Source of the DNA: Sternotherus odoratus
Lineage: Eukaryota > Chordata > Testudines > Kinosternidae
Length of the DNA: 64,000 bases
NCBI GenBank assembly: GCA_032164245.1
Contig: JAVMKO010000022.1
Location: 14,445,845-14,509,844, forward strand
Direction: 5' to 3'
Under the pieces are notes generated by a model that made no database searches, had not been told where the DNA came from, and saw only the letters and a list, made by a program, of their open reading frames with translations. How positions within the stretch are numbered: position 1 is the stretch's first letter; each line of letters starts with the position of its first letter. Below, in pieces: positions 1 through 13,200 of this stretch. The position numbers and the translations under genes are program-made.

Positions 1-3000
1 ACCCAGCAAAAAATTATCCAATGAGGATGAAACTGACTGTCATGCAGACAGCCCGCAGAAGTGCTTGGCACCACTTACATGCAGAGATGTTAAGTGGAAT
101 GTAAGTAGTGAACAGGCTTTTGGGCTGATCTTCTGCACGGGTGAATTTCACCCCTAGTTCATAGAATTTTGTATACTAGCTTCTGCATGACTAGAAACAT
201 ATTCCCATTCCAGAAATACTGTAAAGACATCTGTACCTTTATCACCTTAGTATATTCATGTGGACAATTATTCATCCAAGAAATAGGTGTGCAGAAAATG
301 TGCAGATTTCACAATTTCCCCAAGAAATGGTGCATTTATGTAATTCTCAGAACACAGTATATTAAGTATTTATTATTTTTTCATTATACCTTTATGCCTG
401 TCTTTATTCCTGTAAAATTGAAAATACATATAGCCAAAATTAGACTAGTTTTGATGGACAAGTATTCATGTTTAACTGCTTTCTCTCCCAGTTTTGAACA
501 TCTTGCTGCCACCAGTTATGCTTCTTTTGCATGGCATATAGTAAAAAAGCTTTAATAGTATAATCAATTATCTTAACATATTCTCTGCCCACATACAACA
601 ACAGTTATTGTGATGCAGTTAACAATGAGTTTTCCAAGGATTCCTGATTGTTTTGGGGTTCTCTTCTTTTATCATGTAGTGATTTACAGTAAAGAGCTGA
701 AACATCATTATTTTACATTGAAATGGCCAACATTACTATCCAGGCACTATTGCCCATATATAACAGATCTCAGATGGACTCTCAGAGAGTTAGCCAAAAG
801 CAATAGTTGACGCCATAATTTCTATTTTATTTTTAATGAAAAACAACAAAAAGTGACCACAGTGATTTGCAATCAAAGTCTAAGTAGCTTTTAAAGGACT
901 ATTACTTTTCTGAGATTCTGCCCTTTGTTTAAATTTTGTTTGACAAGTGCTTTATAAATGAGCAGAAGAGGTGGTTTATGTTTCATTAATGAGGTTGATA
1001 GTGGTTAATTACTGACATGGCATAAACAATCCAATGCCAGATCAAGTAGAAAGGGTCAGTTATGCAGAAAAGATCCATCTGGACCAGATATGATTTCCTT
1101 TAACTATTTGGATACCAAACCATTTATAGACAAGATCTCCTGAGAACTCAAACCCAGAAGAGTTCTGAATTCTATTACTCTTATTGATGCCTGGCTTGGA
1201 ACATAAAACAGGATTTAGGAACAAAAACTTTCTGTACAAGCTGTCTGCTGAGCTCAGACTCCAGAAGGAGCTCATCACATTTCTTAGACCATTGAATAGA
1301 TGGAGGCATCCTCACCCCACAGGATGGCCTGTAGAGGGGCCCACTATGATGCTAATGAATTAAATGAGGCTGCCAAAGTAGTGTGACATGAGAAATATAA
1401 GAGGGTCTTTCAGGTCAGACTCACAGCATCATCACAGCTGATTATTCTTGAATATGAACTTACATGTGCCTTCCATACACTGTACTATGGTATTTCCAGA
1501 CTCCAGCTCCTGACATACATAACCTGTTCTATCAATCTCTGGAGCCTGGATGCATAAATAAAATAAAGTAAACCTTCCCAGTCAAGCAAAGCATGCTCAC
1601 GGAATGGGGTGATTTCCTTTGCCATCACACTGTGGACCAGATAGGGTTAGCAGTGTTTTCAAACCAGAGCTGTGTCTTATTGCTAAACAATTTGTAAATC
1701 AGTTTATGCTGATTATTTGCCTCATATGATCATTTTGATTGTTTGAATTAATTTGCTGTGTCGGGAACTAAGATATACTACCAAGATTGACTGGTTCTTG
1801 TGAACAATATAGAGCAAAAAATGAGAAAACTCATGGCTTTGTCATAGCAAAAAAAAAGTATAGAAATGAGCGGCTAATCCTGCGGTAACAACAAAAACTG
1901 CTGTTGTACATATATGTCAGTAAACCAGGGGCAAATATGAAATGTGACCCAAGTCCAAACTTAAACCATATGATGCTTCGTCAACATCACATCAGGCAGG
2001 GAGCAGGAGAATCATGGTGCTGAATGAGAGAAGGCTCTGACCCCAAAAGCCTTAAATCATACCCTAAGAAGTCCTGAAAGCCTATTGCTGGAATAGCTAA
2101 ATCAACAAAACTCTTTCAGAACAAGTTCTTTCACAAAAGTGAAATTGGTATAAAGAAACATAGCTAGGGAGCTGTTCTCTAAGCTCAACTACAATGCAGT
2201 ATTCTAGAATACAATACAGAATAGCATCATACTACAAAAGTGTGCATAATACAATGTAGTACAAATTATTTTGGTTAATTTTAAATGAAAAAGTAGCACT
2301 AACGTCTTCATGGGCATTTAAGAATGCCAAGGGCCAGATTATGCAACGTTTTATAAATGAAAAGAACCAATAGAAAATCACTCCAAAGACCCACATACAA
2401 AGATTTCCTAACTTCTCTAGAGTCCATTCTGGAGGTGTGCATATCAGAGTTATGTGCTGTTGGGATCCTGAGCTGTAGAAGTCTCAGTATGTTCAAATTA
2501 TAAAATACACAGCCATAACAGCTGCCTAAGTGCTGACAAACCAACTTGAAAAACTATAGCCAATGTGTAATGGAGAAATGGATTAATCTTCCTGTACAAT
2601 ACAGCAGCACAGTACGTTAAAATTAAAATATGTAGAAAAAGTTTAATGTTTACATAGTTTAGAGATACTGGCCTCACAAAGGTTCCAAATTCAATTTATT
2701 ATGGCACATATACATGTTAAAAAAGACTGTTACAATGCTCTCTTACTAAGCAAAGTATGTTATCTATTAATGCGCAGAGATGCCAGTGTTAAGCAATCAA
2801 ATTAGGAGAATGTCAAATTCTATCAAGAAAGCAAAATATTTAGTAAGCCGCTTAGAGAGAACTTTGGGAAAGGATGACGTGAGAGTCCCAATGGCCTCTG
2901 TCCCTGATGATACAGTTATTATTTGATTTATGTGGACTCACAGCTGCCCTTGCTTTGACCCTAGGAAGGACTGTGTGGGAAGTTTGTGTCTCAGATAGGC

Positions 3001-3049
3001 TGAAGCGTTGGTCTGCAGAGTGTCTGGAGCCGAAGCGTATGCAAAGAAA
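1..3049. other. non-coding upstream DNA, nothing recognised
   Basis: AT-rich sequence with only short open frames (under 130 codons) that show no splice-site support, no codon bias and no family I recognise. No repeat could be named with confidence. A coding function here is unsupported. Confidence 0.5.
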
Positions 3050-3166
3050 CTGATAAATAGGGAAACGGCCCAGTTTGCTCCAGCTGGAAATCAGAAAGTT
3101 GAAGTAACTGCTGGATCCTCACAGACCCACTCTAGGAAGAGAGGGCATTCTCTCCAGAACTACTGA
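3050..3166 (+). other. NR1H5: possible untranslated first exon of NR1H5
   Basis: A TATA-like run (GATAAATAG, about 3050) is followed by mixed-composition sequence ending in a strong 5' splice site (AAT|GTAAGTAT at 3166/3167). The coding part of NR1H5 begins in an internal exon at 10091 that has its own splice acceptor, so at least one upstream untranslated exon must exist. This is the best-looking donor I noticed upstream, but nothing else ties it to the gene. It is an inference only. Confidence 0.2.
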
Positions 3167-6100
3167 ATGTAAGTATTTTATTTAGTTCTCTAAAAGCTTT
3201 GGCATTTTACAATATCAGTCTAGACACAAATTAACTGTGCTCTATTAAGATATTTGCAGTTTAGAACACTTTTGTCATCTGATTTTTAAAATGCTGATCA
3301 AGGAATAATAGAAAAATGTATAGCTTTTAAATAAGGTGTTCTTTACTGCCAATCATTTTGTTTCTGGAAAATTATACATATGTAAACTGCTTTGGTGACT
3401 TACAATATACTGGCCATTCAAGAGATGCATTTTCCCCTCCTGAAGATAACAAAGAAGTGCAAAAGTCAGTGCAATAATAAATAGAAGTATTTTAGTCATG
3501 TAATTATTATGCAATGGCAGCTTCTGAGACCAAGGATTCTGTGCAACATTCAGGATTAGATTTGGTGGTAAAATTAATCAGGTGTCTGTACAAGTGTGTC
3601 TGTGAATTGTGTATAATAAATGTTATTGTTGATGTCCTTGTAAACTAACTTTTTTTTAAGTGGTGGATCCATTTCAATGTTACCCATTCTCAACAAACCA
3701 AACAGGCAGACATCAAAGTTATACAGTGATAAAGGACTTGTCCCCCTTTATTTTTTGAATTTATTTAAATTATTCCTTTTAAATAATTACACACATAGTA
3801 ATTATTTAAAAGATAAGTAGCAGAGATTACAAAATCATCACATAGAAAACTATCCATCAATAGGATAAAGCAATCCCTGTTATGGAAAGTCCCCAAAAGG
3901 CACCATACAGACTGATGAACAAAGCAAATATCATTTACGGGGTGGGGGTGAAGCTTTCCTCAGAGAGCAGTTTAATTTGGGATTCTTCACATATTAATTA
4001 AAAAAACAAAAATCCCACAAGAGCTCATATTATTAAAAGGCCTGATTTATGCAGCACTATGTTATCTGATTCTATTAGCTTTCTTTGCAAAATGAATCCA
4101 CTCTTAGTTTAATCTCAGATGTAGCTAGAGGATTGTCTTTTGAATGCAGCCAAATATACTACCTGGGATATCAGAATATAGTAGCCAGTGAGAGTGGCTG
4201 GTAACTTCCTGTCAATTCTTGGTTTAATTTTCAGAACTTCAGAAAGTACAACTCCCTCTCTGAAGACAAAACAAAGCTGGGATCAAAACTGAGATTGAAA
4301 TCCAGTGTCTAATTTGTGTGGTTGTTCATTCATGCTTTCTTTCCCAGGATATGGGGTGCACTAAATAAATCTAAATGACCTTCAGCCAAGTTCCTGAAAT
4401 TCCTTTGGAACAAGAAATTTCCCTTATGACACAACTGTCAAAATATTTACGATAGATGTTAATATACTGTCAATTCAGACATTTTGAAGAGCTCCCTGGA
4501 GGGTCTCCTTAAAGAAATATGTTCCACATTGTAATAGTTATCATAATAAAATTATGAAAAACAACATAGCATCTTCTGCCATTAATAACATGAAAACAGA
4601 TGCACTATATGTCTTTAGTTTGTATACGTGCCTTCTGGTAAATGACTCAGATGGCTTTGTGTCATGAGTTCATATTTCACTTTTTATACACTGATGAGTT
4701 TACGATTAAAATGTCACTTTCCCTTCACTTTTGATAAACTGAAGATGACTGAAAAATCCTTTGATTAGGAATAATAGCTGAATATTCCTGAACCTTTGTA
4801 TGACACGCAAGATTTACAGTGGATGGATAACCTACTGTTTCAGTAGATGTTTCCGTTTACATTTTGTCACCTGCCGGAGATTTAATACTAGCAAAAGTAA
4901 TGTTAGAAAAGCAAAACAGTAAGATTTTCAGATGTGCCTATATTACTTCGGAGCCTAAATGTCATTAACTTTAACCTTTGTCAATCAATTAGGCACCTCT
5001 GAAAACTTTACCCTAAGTCATTGTGGAAAGGACATTTTATTTCTTTTATATACTTCCTAAAAACTATGAAAAAAAGACTTTCCATGCAAAGGGCTTAGAA
5101 GAAATAACATCAGAAATAGTAAAAAACGAGCAGAGCATAAAGTGTATCCTTATACAGGAAAAACTCATCTTAAGGCAGCCTAACTGAGGACTAAAGTGTT
5201 GGGCCCTAAGTGTGGCACTAATTGTGATCCTAAATAATTCATAAGATAGAAATTGCTCCAATCAAGGGGTGCATCACAGTTCCCAGTCCATCACCCCATT
5301 TTCAGTCACCACTTTCAGAAACTTTTACTTTTTAGGTTAAAATTTCCCTGGCTTCATCTCTGTGCAAAGATGATTTTTTTTGTCTTTTCTTTTTCAAGTG
5401 TAAGTAGTAATGGTCAATAAGAAAAGTGTGTGTGTGTAATAAAAAAATGGTTGTAACTTTTCTCTCTGGGGTAAAACATTAAAATTTGTCAGAGAAACAG
5501 CTGTCATTGAGGAGAAGAGCTTTTGAGTGTTCTGGTAAAATCTGGTTAGGATTTGATCAAGTTATGATACTTTGAAAATTGCATGCTGAGCAATTGCTTT
5601 TTTTGTGTGCTAAATTCAGCATGGGCAACTAAGGAAGGCTGTGTTCTGTATCAATACATACCTAACTAGAGTATGTGAAAGGAATATGGGCTGAGAAAAT
5701 AATTCCACAGAGTTCTTTGTTCAGTCCCTGCAGATCTCATAAAGTGTAGGAGATTAGAGACCGTTACTGCACCCTTTGTAGATATGCATGTAGGTGCTCT
5801 GCTCCGAGGCACCACAAGACTCTGCACTTCATGCAATTTCAAGGCAAAGGCTTCATTCTTGCCGACCTCCTCAAATATGCGAGACAGCATTCCTGTTTAC
5901 AGCATATACACATGCTTTTTTGTCAATTTTGCAAACCAGCAGAGCTTTAATATCCCGGAGATTGAAGTTCCTTCTTTTAGTATTTTTTCTATTTTCTATA
6001 TTTTTAATTTACTACCCACCCCTCCTAGGCAATTTCATACCTGAAAACTATATTAAAAATGGTCTCTCGAAAGTCAGGGAATTCCAGTTCCTTGTGCATA

Positions 6101-6289
6101 TGCATCATGATGACAATACATGGCCTTTAATTAATTCTCAAATAAACATGGTTCTTCATTTTAATATCATTTTGATTGTTTTCTATAGTGAACAAATACT
6201 CCAGGTTACACTGACCCAGTGTAAACTGTAAATTCAGTGCTCACAGCTGACGGACACATATGTAACTGTGAACATGTCATTAAGGACTA
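3167..6289. other. non-coding, nothing recognised
   Basis: AT-rich sequence upstream of NR1H5, with a short GT run near 5427. The open frames at 5784-6231 lack splice context and resemble no family I know. If the 3050-3166 exon is real, this stretch is part of NR1H5 intron 1. Confidence 0.45.
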
Positions 6290-7390
6290 TGGGCTAGAAT
6301 TGCAAAGGGTCTTAGTTACTGCAGTGCTTAGCAGTGCAATGCTTAACTTGTAGGTGCCTTGTCACCCAGTGCAATCCACAGATGTGAGTTAAGCACCTAG
6401 GCTCCCTATATAATGCATGGAGAGAGTTGGGTGACTCAGAGTTGGAGCCACAAAAACCAACATGCTGAGAAGGGTTCTGCCCAAGCTAGCCAAAAGGAAA
6501 TGCCAAGGAAAAGGAAGCGCACTAAGCCATAGCCTTCCAAGGAGCTAGGCGCATCTCTCTGCTGGGATTCTCAGCTGTGAATCCTCTCCTGGAGTTAGGC
6601 ACCTAAGTTGCTTTTTACATGATGTTGGGGGCAGGAGGCAGTAGCAGCAATAATCCTTAAATAATCTTTAGCCCAGTAATTTAGGACCCTCAATCAGCAG
6701 GTGGGAAATCTAGGTTCAGTTCCTCCATCTACCTGCTATGGGGAATGGATATGAACTTGGGTCTTCCACTTGTCAGGAGAGTGCCTGAACCACTGGCTGA
6801 GTGTCTCTCTCTGTTTCCTGTGTTAAAGTTATACCACTTTTTAAAATATGTATTGGGTCAGTCAGCATGTCAGACTGACTCTATAGTCTAGTGGTTGGGG
6901 CACTCAGCTAACTAGAGGAACACCCCAAGTTTAAATCCCTTCTCCACATCCGGGAGAGGAAGGAAATGAGTCTGGATCTCCCACAACCTGGGTGAGTTCC
7001 TTAACCACCTAGCTAAAGGTTATAAGGAAGGCCACCATCTCCTTCCCTAGCCTGGCTGTTTTATGTGGGATTAGGATGCTCTGATTATGCATACTGCATT
7101 GCATCCCCCAGGATAGACAGAAAATGCCTAATCTGAGTATCCCACTGTGGCTTAAGTATGAGAGAGGCACCATGTGCTTAGACTGAGGCAGCTGTGGGTA
7201 TGCTCACTGGCAGAAAATTCAGTGACTTGGGAATTTAACAGTGGAAATATAGATATGTAGGAACTTAAGGCACCTCCAGGGTTAGATGGTAGCAGCTGAG
7301 CAAGAAATTTGAGGATCCCCATTGTGCCTATATGTTGGCACCTATCTCCTCTTGTGGAACTAGCCCCATACTGTAATGCACACAACACAA
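6290..7390 (+). repeat. old composite repeat with two tRNA-like units
   Basis: Two head-to-tail stretches (about 6660-6815 and 6875-7025) resemble degraded tRNA-derived SINE heads. The second has an A-box-like TAGTCTAGTGGTTGG (6884-6898) and a B-box-like AGTTTAAATCCC (6928-6939). Each is followed by the phrase 'AACTTGGGTCT' or 'TCTGGATCTCCCAC', typical of SINEs with an internal second promoter-like copy. Flanking text around 6300-6620 looks like part of the same old family. Exact ends cannot be set by eye. Confidence 0.4.
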
Positions 7391-8215
7391 GATGATAGAA
7401 TTAAAGTTGAATGTTCAATCTTACCTTTGGCATTTCCTAACTTTGGAGAGCTTTGCTATGCAACCTTAATATCTTCATGTTATTTTTTTGGTTGAAATAT
7501 GGAGCATAATTTAACTTTTGTTTCTCCATGACCTTGAAACACCATCACAAAGAGCCCAATCCTGAATTCTTTTCTTAAGCAATACTCATTTAAGTCAGTG
7601 GAGCTTCATCTGAATAAAGACTGATTTATTACATCAGGATCAATTAAGACACATTACAGATGTGAATGTGGGTTTTGTATACTCAATTTACATTTTTGAT
7701 AGGCTGGATCAGTGTAACTTTATTTTACTTTGGAATATTTTTTCACATAGAACAACCATCAAAAGGTTGTTGGAAACACACTTAAATCAGTTTTTAAAAA
7801 TGCATATTTACCAAAGGAAAAAAATTAGACTTTGTCCATGCCAAACTGATCTGACTGATAAGGGCCCCCCACCATGATTCAGGAGTCACTTCTCTTTCAA
7901 ACAAATATTTACTAGCAGAGATAACATAAGGGCTGCATTCCAGCCTCACAGCACCTTTTCTCCTTGTGCTGGTGACATGAGGGGAAAGTTTATATCTATG
8001 CTGGGGAAGTGTTTTAATGTATATTTTGGGAGGAGAGGCGATATAGCTTCAGGTCAGATTCTCTGGAGTCATAAAATCATCTTCTCAGGTACAGTGTATA
8101 AACTATTCTATGTAGCCTGATGTGACCATCTTTCAGGTAAGCCCTTAAGATTCAAGCTCTTATCTGGTCTGCAGGAGTCATTACAGATCCCATGATGCTG
8201 TCATTTTCTTTCAGA

Positions 8216-8507
8216 GTACAGATATGTGTGTACATTGCAGAGGAAAGCGTGCCTACCATTTGGGTTGGCAGAGAGGCACATGTTAGCTTCACTCAAGCTA
8301 GAGCATTAAAAATAGCACCATGGACTACCCACCGGAGTACAAGCCTGCCTGACCCCATGGATCCAAGCTCAGGTGGCTAAGTTATGCTGCTGCCCAGACT
8401 GCAATGTCTACACTGCTGGTTTTAATGCTCGAGTCTAGTTAGAGAAAAGTTAGTGTCTGTCTCCATAGGCTGGGAGGAGTGCTCCAAACTGCAATGTAGA
8501 CATACCT
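8216..8507. repeat. candidate MITE
   Basis: The stretch ends in AATGTAGACATACC, the same kind of terminus as the TA-flanked MITE at 24233-24530. It also contains an internal near copy, GCAATGTCTACACTG, at about 8401. The 5' end is not clear, so the boundary is approximate. Confidence 0.3.
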
Positions 8508-8667
8508 TAAGAGTTTAACCTAATATCTCCCCTCCCCCAAAGCATTATGGAGCATACTATGTGCTTGGTGGCAGCTGTTCAGTTGTTTTGTGTATCAATT
8601 GTAAATTTCTTTGGGCTAAAAGTTCCAGTGGAAATGTAAAATATTGAGTACATGATATATCTCCCTT

Positions 8668-8990
8668 AGGGTTCATCTACATTTGAGTTTGGGGATGTGA
8701 TTGAGGCAAAGCTAGTGTGAGTGTCTCTATGTGAGCTGGGAATCACATCTCCCAGCTCATACACAGATGTATTCATATCTGAGTTGAAGCATGTTGGTTG
8801 GGGACAGTGCTGGCCAGAAGTTTGCACTGCCACCGCCCATCTTGTATTTGCTCTGGGGATATGCACAGAACTTCTGAGTTCAAGGTTGTCAGATGGGTAC
8901 TTTTCACCTCTTTGACCCTCTGAACTCACTCCTATCATGCATTTTTTATTTTTCCCATTATTTGCCTTCTTCATTTTTGTCATCCCTCTT
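8668..8990. repeat. candidate MITE with internal palindrome
   Basis: It begins near GGGTTCATCTACATTTGAG, a variant of the terminus seen in other TA-flanked MITEs of this window. An internal inverted pair, GAGCTGGGAATCACA and its partial complement TCTCCCAGCTC, lies near 8732-8758. Overlapping open frames on both strands are a by-product of the palindrome. Ends are approximate. Confidence 0.3.
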
Positions 8991-9178
8991 CTTTGCTAAA
9001 GGAGAAACCATTAATATTTTAGTGGTGAGGCCCCCTTCAGAGCCTCACCTCTTCTGGAGAAGTCAATTTGACTGGTACCTTTAATCAATGCAGTTCCCCT
9101 AATCCTTCCCCACTCTGGAGGGACGAAAAGGACACTATGGCTATGTATGGCAGCTACACCAGACTTTAAGCAGTAGAG

Positions 9179-9720
9179 CAGGGGTCTCAAACATGTGGCC
9201 CGCGAAGCCCTTTCCTGCGGCCCACGAAGCTCCCTGATGCCCCCCTGCATAGCAGTTTCCAGGAGGGAGGGAGGGGCCAGAAGCGGAAGCTTCTCTGCTG
9301 CCTGGCTGGGCCGGTGCCGATCCCCAGCTACCAGGCACTGCTGCTACGGCGTCAATGAATGAGCTGGGATGGTGCTTCCCAGGAACCCTCTGCAGTGGTG
9401 GCCAGGAGCAGTAAGTCAGGCTCCCTGCCACCCTCCCGCCTCCCTCTGCCAGAGGGCTCCTGAGAAGTGCCCTGGCTGGGATGCTACTGAACCCTGGCTT
9501 CCAGGCACTGCTGCTGCGACCTCAATGAACAAGCTGGGGTGGCACTTCGCAGGAGCCCTCTGCAGCAGCGGCCGGAGCTCAGAGGAGGCGGTGGGACCTC
9601 ATGGAAGGGGTAGAGTGGAGGCGGGGTGAAGTGGAGGCGGGGTATGGCAGTGATGCAGCCCTCAGGCCGTTGCACTAGTCCTCATGCGGCCCTCATAGTC
9701 ATTTGAGTTTGAGACCCCTG
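9179..9720. mobile_element. non-autonomous hAT element (MITE), 542 bp
   Basis: Terminal inverted repeats CAGGGGTCTCAAACATG at the left and GAGTTTGAGACCCCTG at the right are flanked by a perfect 8-bp target-site duplication, CAGTAGAG (9171-9178 and 9721-9728). An 8-bp duplication and CAG/CTG termini are diagnostic of hAT transposons. The interior is GC-rich and carries no transposase. Short frames inside it are not genes. Confidence 0.85.
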
Positions 9721-10090
9721 CAGTAGAGGCTTCAGAGAAACCCCACTGCTACTATGAGATTAATGTTCGGGAATATTAATCTAATTATCTGGGCTGGGAC
9801 CATAGTTTAGAGTAAAATCAGCAACATGAGAAGACTTACAAATGAATCCGCAACCCTGTTCATTAGCACCAACACAGCCTGAAATGTTGTAGACTCACAG
9901 TGACTTTCCACCTATCTGCATTTCTCTCAATTTGCAAATGGCCTCATTATCTGGAGTTTTGTTTTTTTTATGGTTGTTTAACCTGCCTCTAGCAACAATT
10001 CTTTCTGAACTAATGTCTGTCTTCTTTCTAATGAAAGTCTGGGTCTTGCCTTTTGAAGTAACTGGCAGTGTTCTTCCTCCTCTTCCTCAG

Positions 10091-10217
10091 ATTTTCTTTT
10101 TAAAAGCCCATCATACACCAAAGTGAATGAAACCTTGGGAGCTGGAGCAGAGTATGGCAAATACCTTTGTAACTATATCTGATGGGTACTGCCTTGCTGA
10201 ACCCATTCAATATTATG
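10091..10217 (+). CDS. NR1H5: NR1H5 first coding exon (short)
   Basis: The acceptor CTCTTCCTCAG ends at 10090 and the donor G|GTGAGT follows 10217. Coding starts at ATG 10127 or 10154. The last base G joins AT of the next exon to make Asp, giving ..QYYDVLPEH.., which aligns with the FXR-alpha segment ..GVLTEQ... The 8-bp duplication of the hAT element lies 100 bp downstream. Confidence 0.8.
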
Positions 10218-13200
10218 GTGAGTAAAGCAAAATGAAAGTATTACAAAAACTCAGAAAAACTGTTTGCAGCAGTTAATCTTTTCATTTGGTTTATTATTAC
10301 AAATGATTATCTTAAAGATCTAGGCCAGTGATGGCGAACCCGTGGCACGCGTGCCGCTGCTGGCACGCCGAGCCGTCTCTGTGGGCACGCCGTGACTACA
10401 GTCATACACTGTAGTCACGGCGTCGGCTCCCGCAGACTACATCTCCCACAGTTCTCTGGGGAGAACCCTCCCCAGAGAACACTGAAGCCACGCCCCCCGC
10501 TCTATCACCTGACACACGGACGTCACAGGAGCGACTGGGGCAGGGGCCTCGCTGGAGTCGGGTCATAGCAGCGTGACCCAGCGAACAAGTAAGCGCCGGG
10601 GGAAGGCTGGGCTGGGAGCGGGGGTAAGCGGTGTGGGGGAGAGACTGGGCTGGGTGGGTCAGTTGGGGGGGGTTGGAGGAAAGGAGGTTTGGGGGGGAGA
10701 GACCTGGCTGGGTGGGTCAGTTGGGGGGGTGGGAGGAAAGGAGGTTTGGGGGGGGAGAGACCAGGCTGGGTGGGTCAGTTGGGGGGGGTTGGAGGAAAGG
10801 AGGTTTGGGGGGGAGAGACCAGGCTGGGTGGGTCAGTTGGGGGGGGTTGGAGGAAAGGAGGTTTGGGGGGGAGAGACCTGGCTGGGTGGGTCAGTTGGGG
10901 GGGTGGGAGGAAAGGAGATTTGGGGGGGAGAGACCAGGCTGGGTGGGTCAGTTGGGGGGTGGGTGGGAGGGAAGGAGGTTTTGGGGGAAGAGACCGGGCT
11001 GGGTGGGTCATTTGGGGGTGGGTGGGAGGGAAGGAGGTTTGGGGGGAGAGACTGGGCTGAGTGGGTCAGTTGGGGGGGGTGTACAGGGTTTTTTTTGTTT
11101 GTTTGTTTGTTTTTTTCAATAAAAAAATGTTTAATGGAAAGCTCTGTTATTGTGTTTTTCTTTTTAAACAAAAGCTGTTAATTAGTTTGAAAAACTGTAC
11201 GAATTGTTTTTTCTAAACTAAAACCTCGTTATTCAGGTTTAATTGCAGTGTTGGCACTTTGAAAAAAACAAGTCGTTTTGGTTTGCAGTTTGGGCACTTG
11301 GGCTCAAAAAGGTTTGCCATCACTGATCTAGGCACTTATACATTCAGATGGAGAATGATCATCAAGCAAGTATGTTTCTAGTGAGTGCCCACAAGGATCA
11401 GTTCTTGGCCCTATGCTATTTAACGTTTTTATTAGTGACTTCAAAGAAAAGGTAAAGTCATCACTGATCAAGAACAAGATGATACAAAAATTGGCGGGAG
11501 TGGTAAATAAGTAAGAGGACATGTCAAAGATACAGAACAATCTGGATTGCTTGGTAAACTGGGTGCAAGAAAACAATATGTGTTAAAATACTGCTAAATG
11601 TCATATCTAGGAGCAAAGAATGTAGGCCATACTTACTGGATTTCATGTGGAACTCTATCCGGGGAAGCAGTGACTGAAAAAGATCTGGGGGTTGTGGTGG
11701 ATAATTGCTGAATTTGAGTACCCAAAGTGATACTCTAGCCAAAAGGGCTAATGTGATGTTTGAGTGCATAAAAAGGAGAATCTCAAATAGGAGTAGAGAT
11801 ATTCAGTGAGAGATATTCAAAATTAATTAAAATAATTCAGATGCAAAAATCTGTGCATTCAATGTGATATGCTGACCATCAGTTTTATCCCAGGGTTGCA
11901 TGGAGCAGTTTTTTTGTTGTCCCTGGCACACAAAGGTTAAAAATCTAGGTGTCATTAAACTATTCCAGAAATACTATAAAGGCTCTATGACTTGCTCCCG
12001 CTCCAATGTGACTGTGTAATTGAAATTAGTATCTGGTTCAGGATGAGTGAACACTAAAGTCCTGATCAAAAGCCCATTTAAGGCAAAAAGTCTTTCAAGA
12101 TGCTTCAGTGCTCTTTGGATCAGGCTGAAGAGTAGACTGAAACATGATACATAATGTACTGAAATATGCACACATTCTTAACAAGAGAAAAGAACAGGTT
12201 AAAGAATATTTAGATAAACTAGATGCATTCAAGTCATCAAGGCCTGATGAAATTCATCCTAGGATAGTTACAGAACCAGCTGAAGCAATCTCAGAGCCAT
12301 TAATAATTATCTTTGAGAACGCCTGGAGGACAGGTGAAGTCTCAGAGACTGGAGAAAGGCAAATATAGTACCTCTCTTTAAAATGGGGAGCAAGGAGGAG
12401 TAAGAAATTATAAACAAATCAGCCTAACTTTCATACCTGGAAAATAATGGAATATATTATTAAACAATCAATTTGTAAGCGCCTGGAAGATAATAGGATA
12501 AGAACAAATTATGCCAAACCAACCTAATTTCCTTCTGGAGCTCAACCTTAGTCCACATTAATGAACTGTAGGCATAAGTCTGAGTATACCAAACTCTCAC
12601 TACCTCAATTGCCTGCAATTTAACTATCTATGGAAAATTAAATTACTAATTTACAGAATTTCAGTAGCCCACAATATGACACTGACCAAACACATGAAAA
12701 GAATTTACTAGGAAAAATTGCAGGCACCAATTTTTAGGTGCAAATGTTACCCTTCTGAAAATTTCTTTTAATAGTGACCCATTACAAAAATAATTTAATA
12801 TTTTCAGGTAAATGAAGTCACAAATTCTTCTACAACCTTTTTGTTTAATTCTCATTTTTTTCATTATCTAGATGTTTTGCCAGAGCACATAAATTATCAG
12901 CTGCAAGATTCGGACTTTCAAGCTACTCCTTACTGCCAGTATTCAACCGTTCAGTTTCCTCCAGTGTTACAGACACAACCTTCCCAGTCACAATACAACA
13001 CATACAGCCCTGAATCTCAGGACAGTCATGGGCCGTACATAATCAGTAATTGTGAATTAAACAGGCCCCCCTGCATGGTTGCCCATGATGATGGATATCA
13101 TGGACTAAAAAGGCCAAGACTAAGTCATTCCTCCTTGCGAATGAAGGGTCAGGAAGAGCTCTGTGTTGTATGTGGGGACAAAGCCTCAGGATACCACTAC

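Noticed and set aside
1003..1016. HNF1-like site GGTTAATTACTGAC upstream of NR1H5
   Set aside because: A single partial palindrome match in AT-rich DNA is expected by chance and is far from any proven promoter.
5784..6231. Open frames of 86 and 145 codons
   Set aside because: No splice sites, no homology I recognise, and overlapping frames in AT-rich DNA.
10573..11181. Gly/Trp-rich open frames up to 202 codons
   Set aside because: Created by a 58-bp tandem repeat inside a hAT element; the repeat reads open in several frames on both strands.
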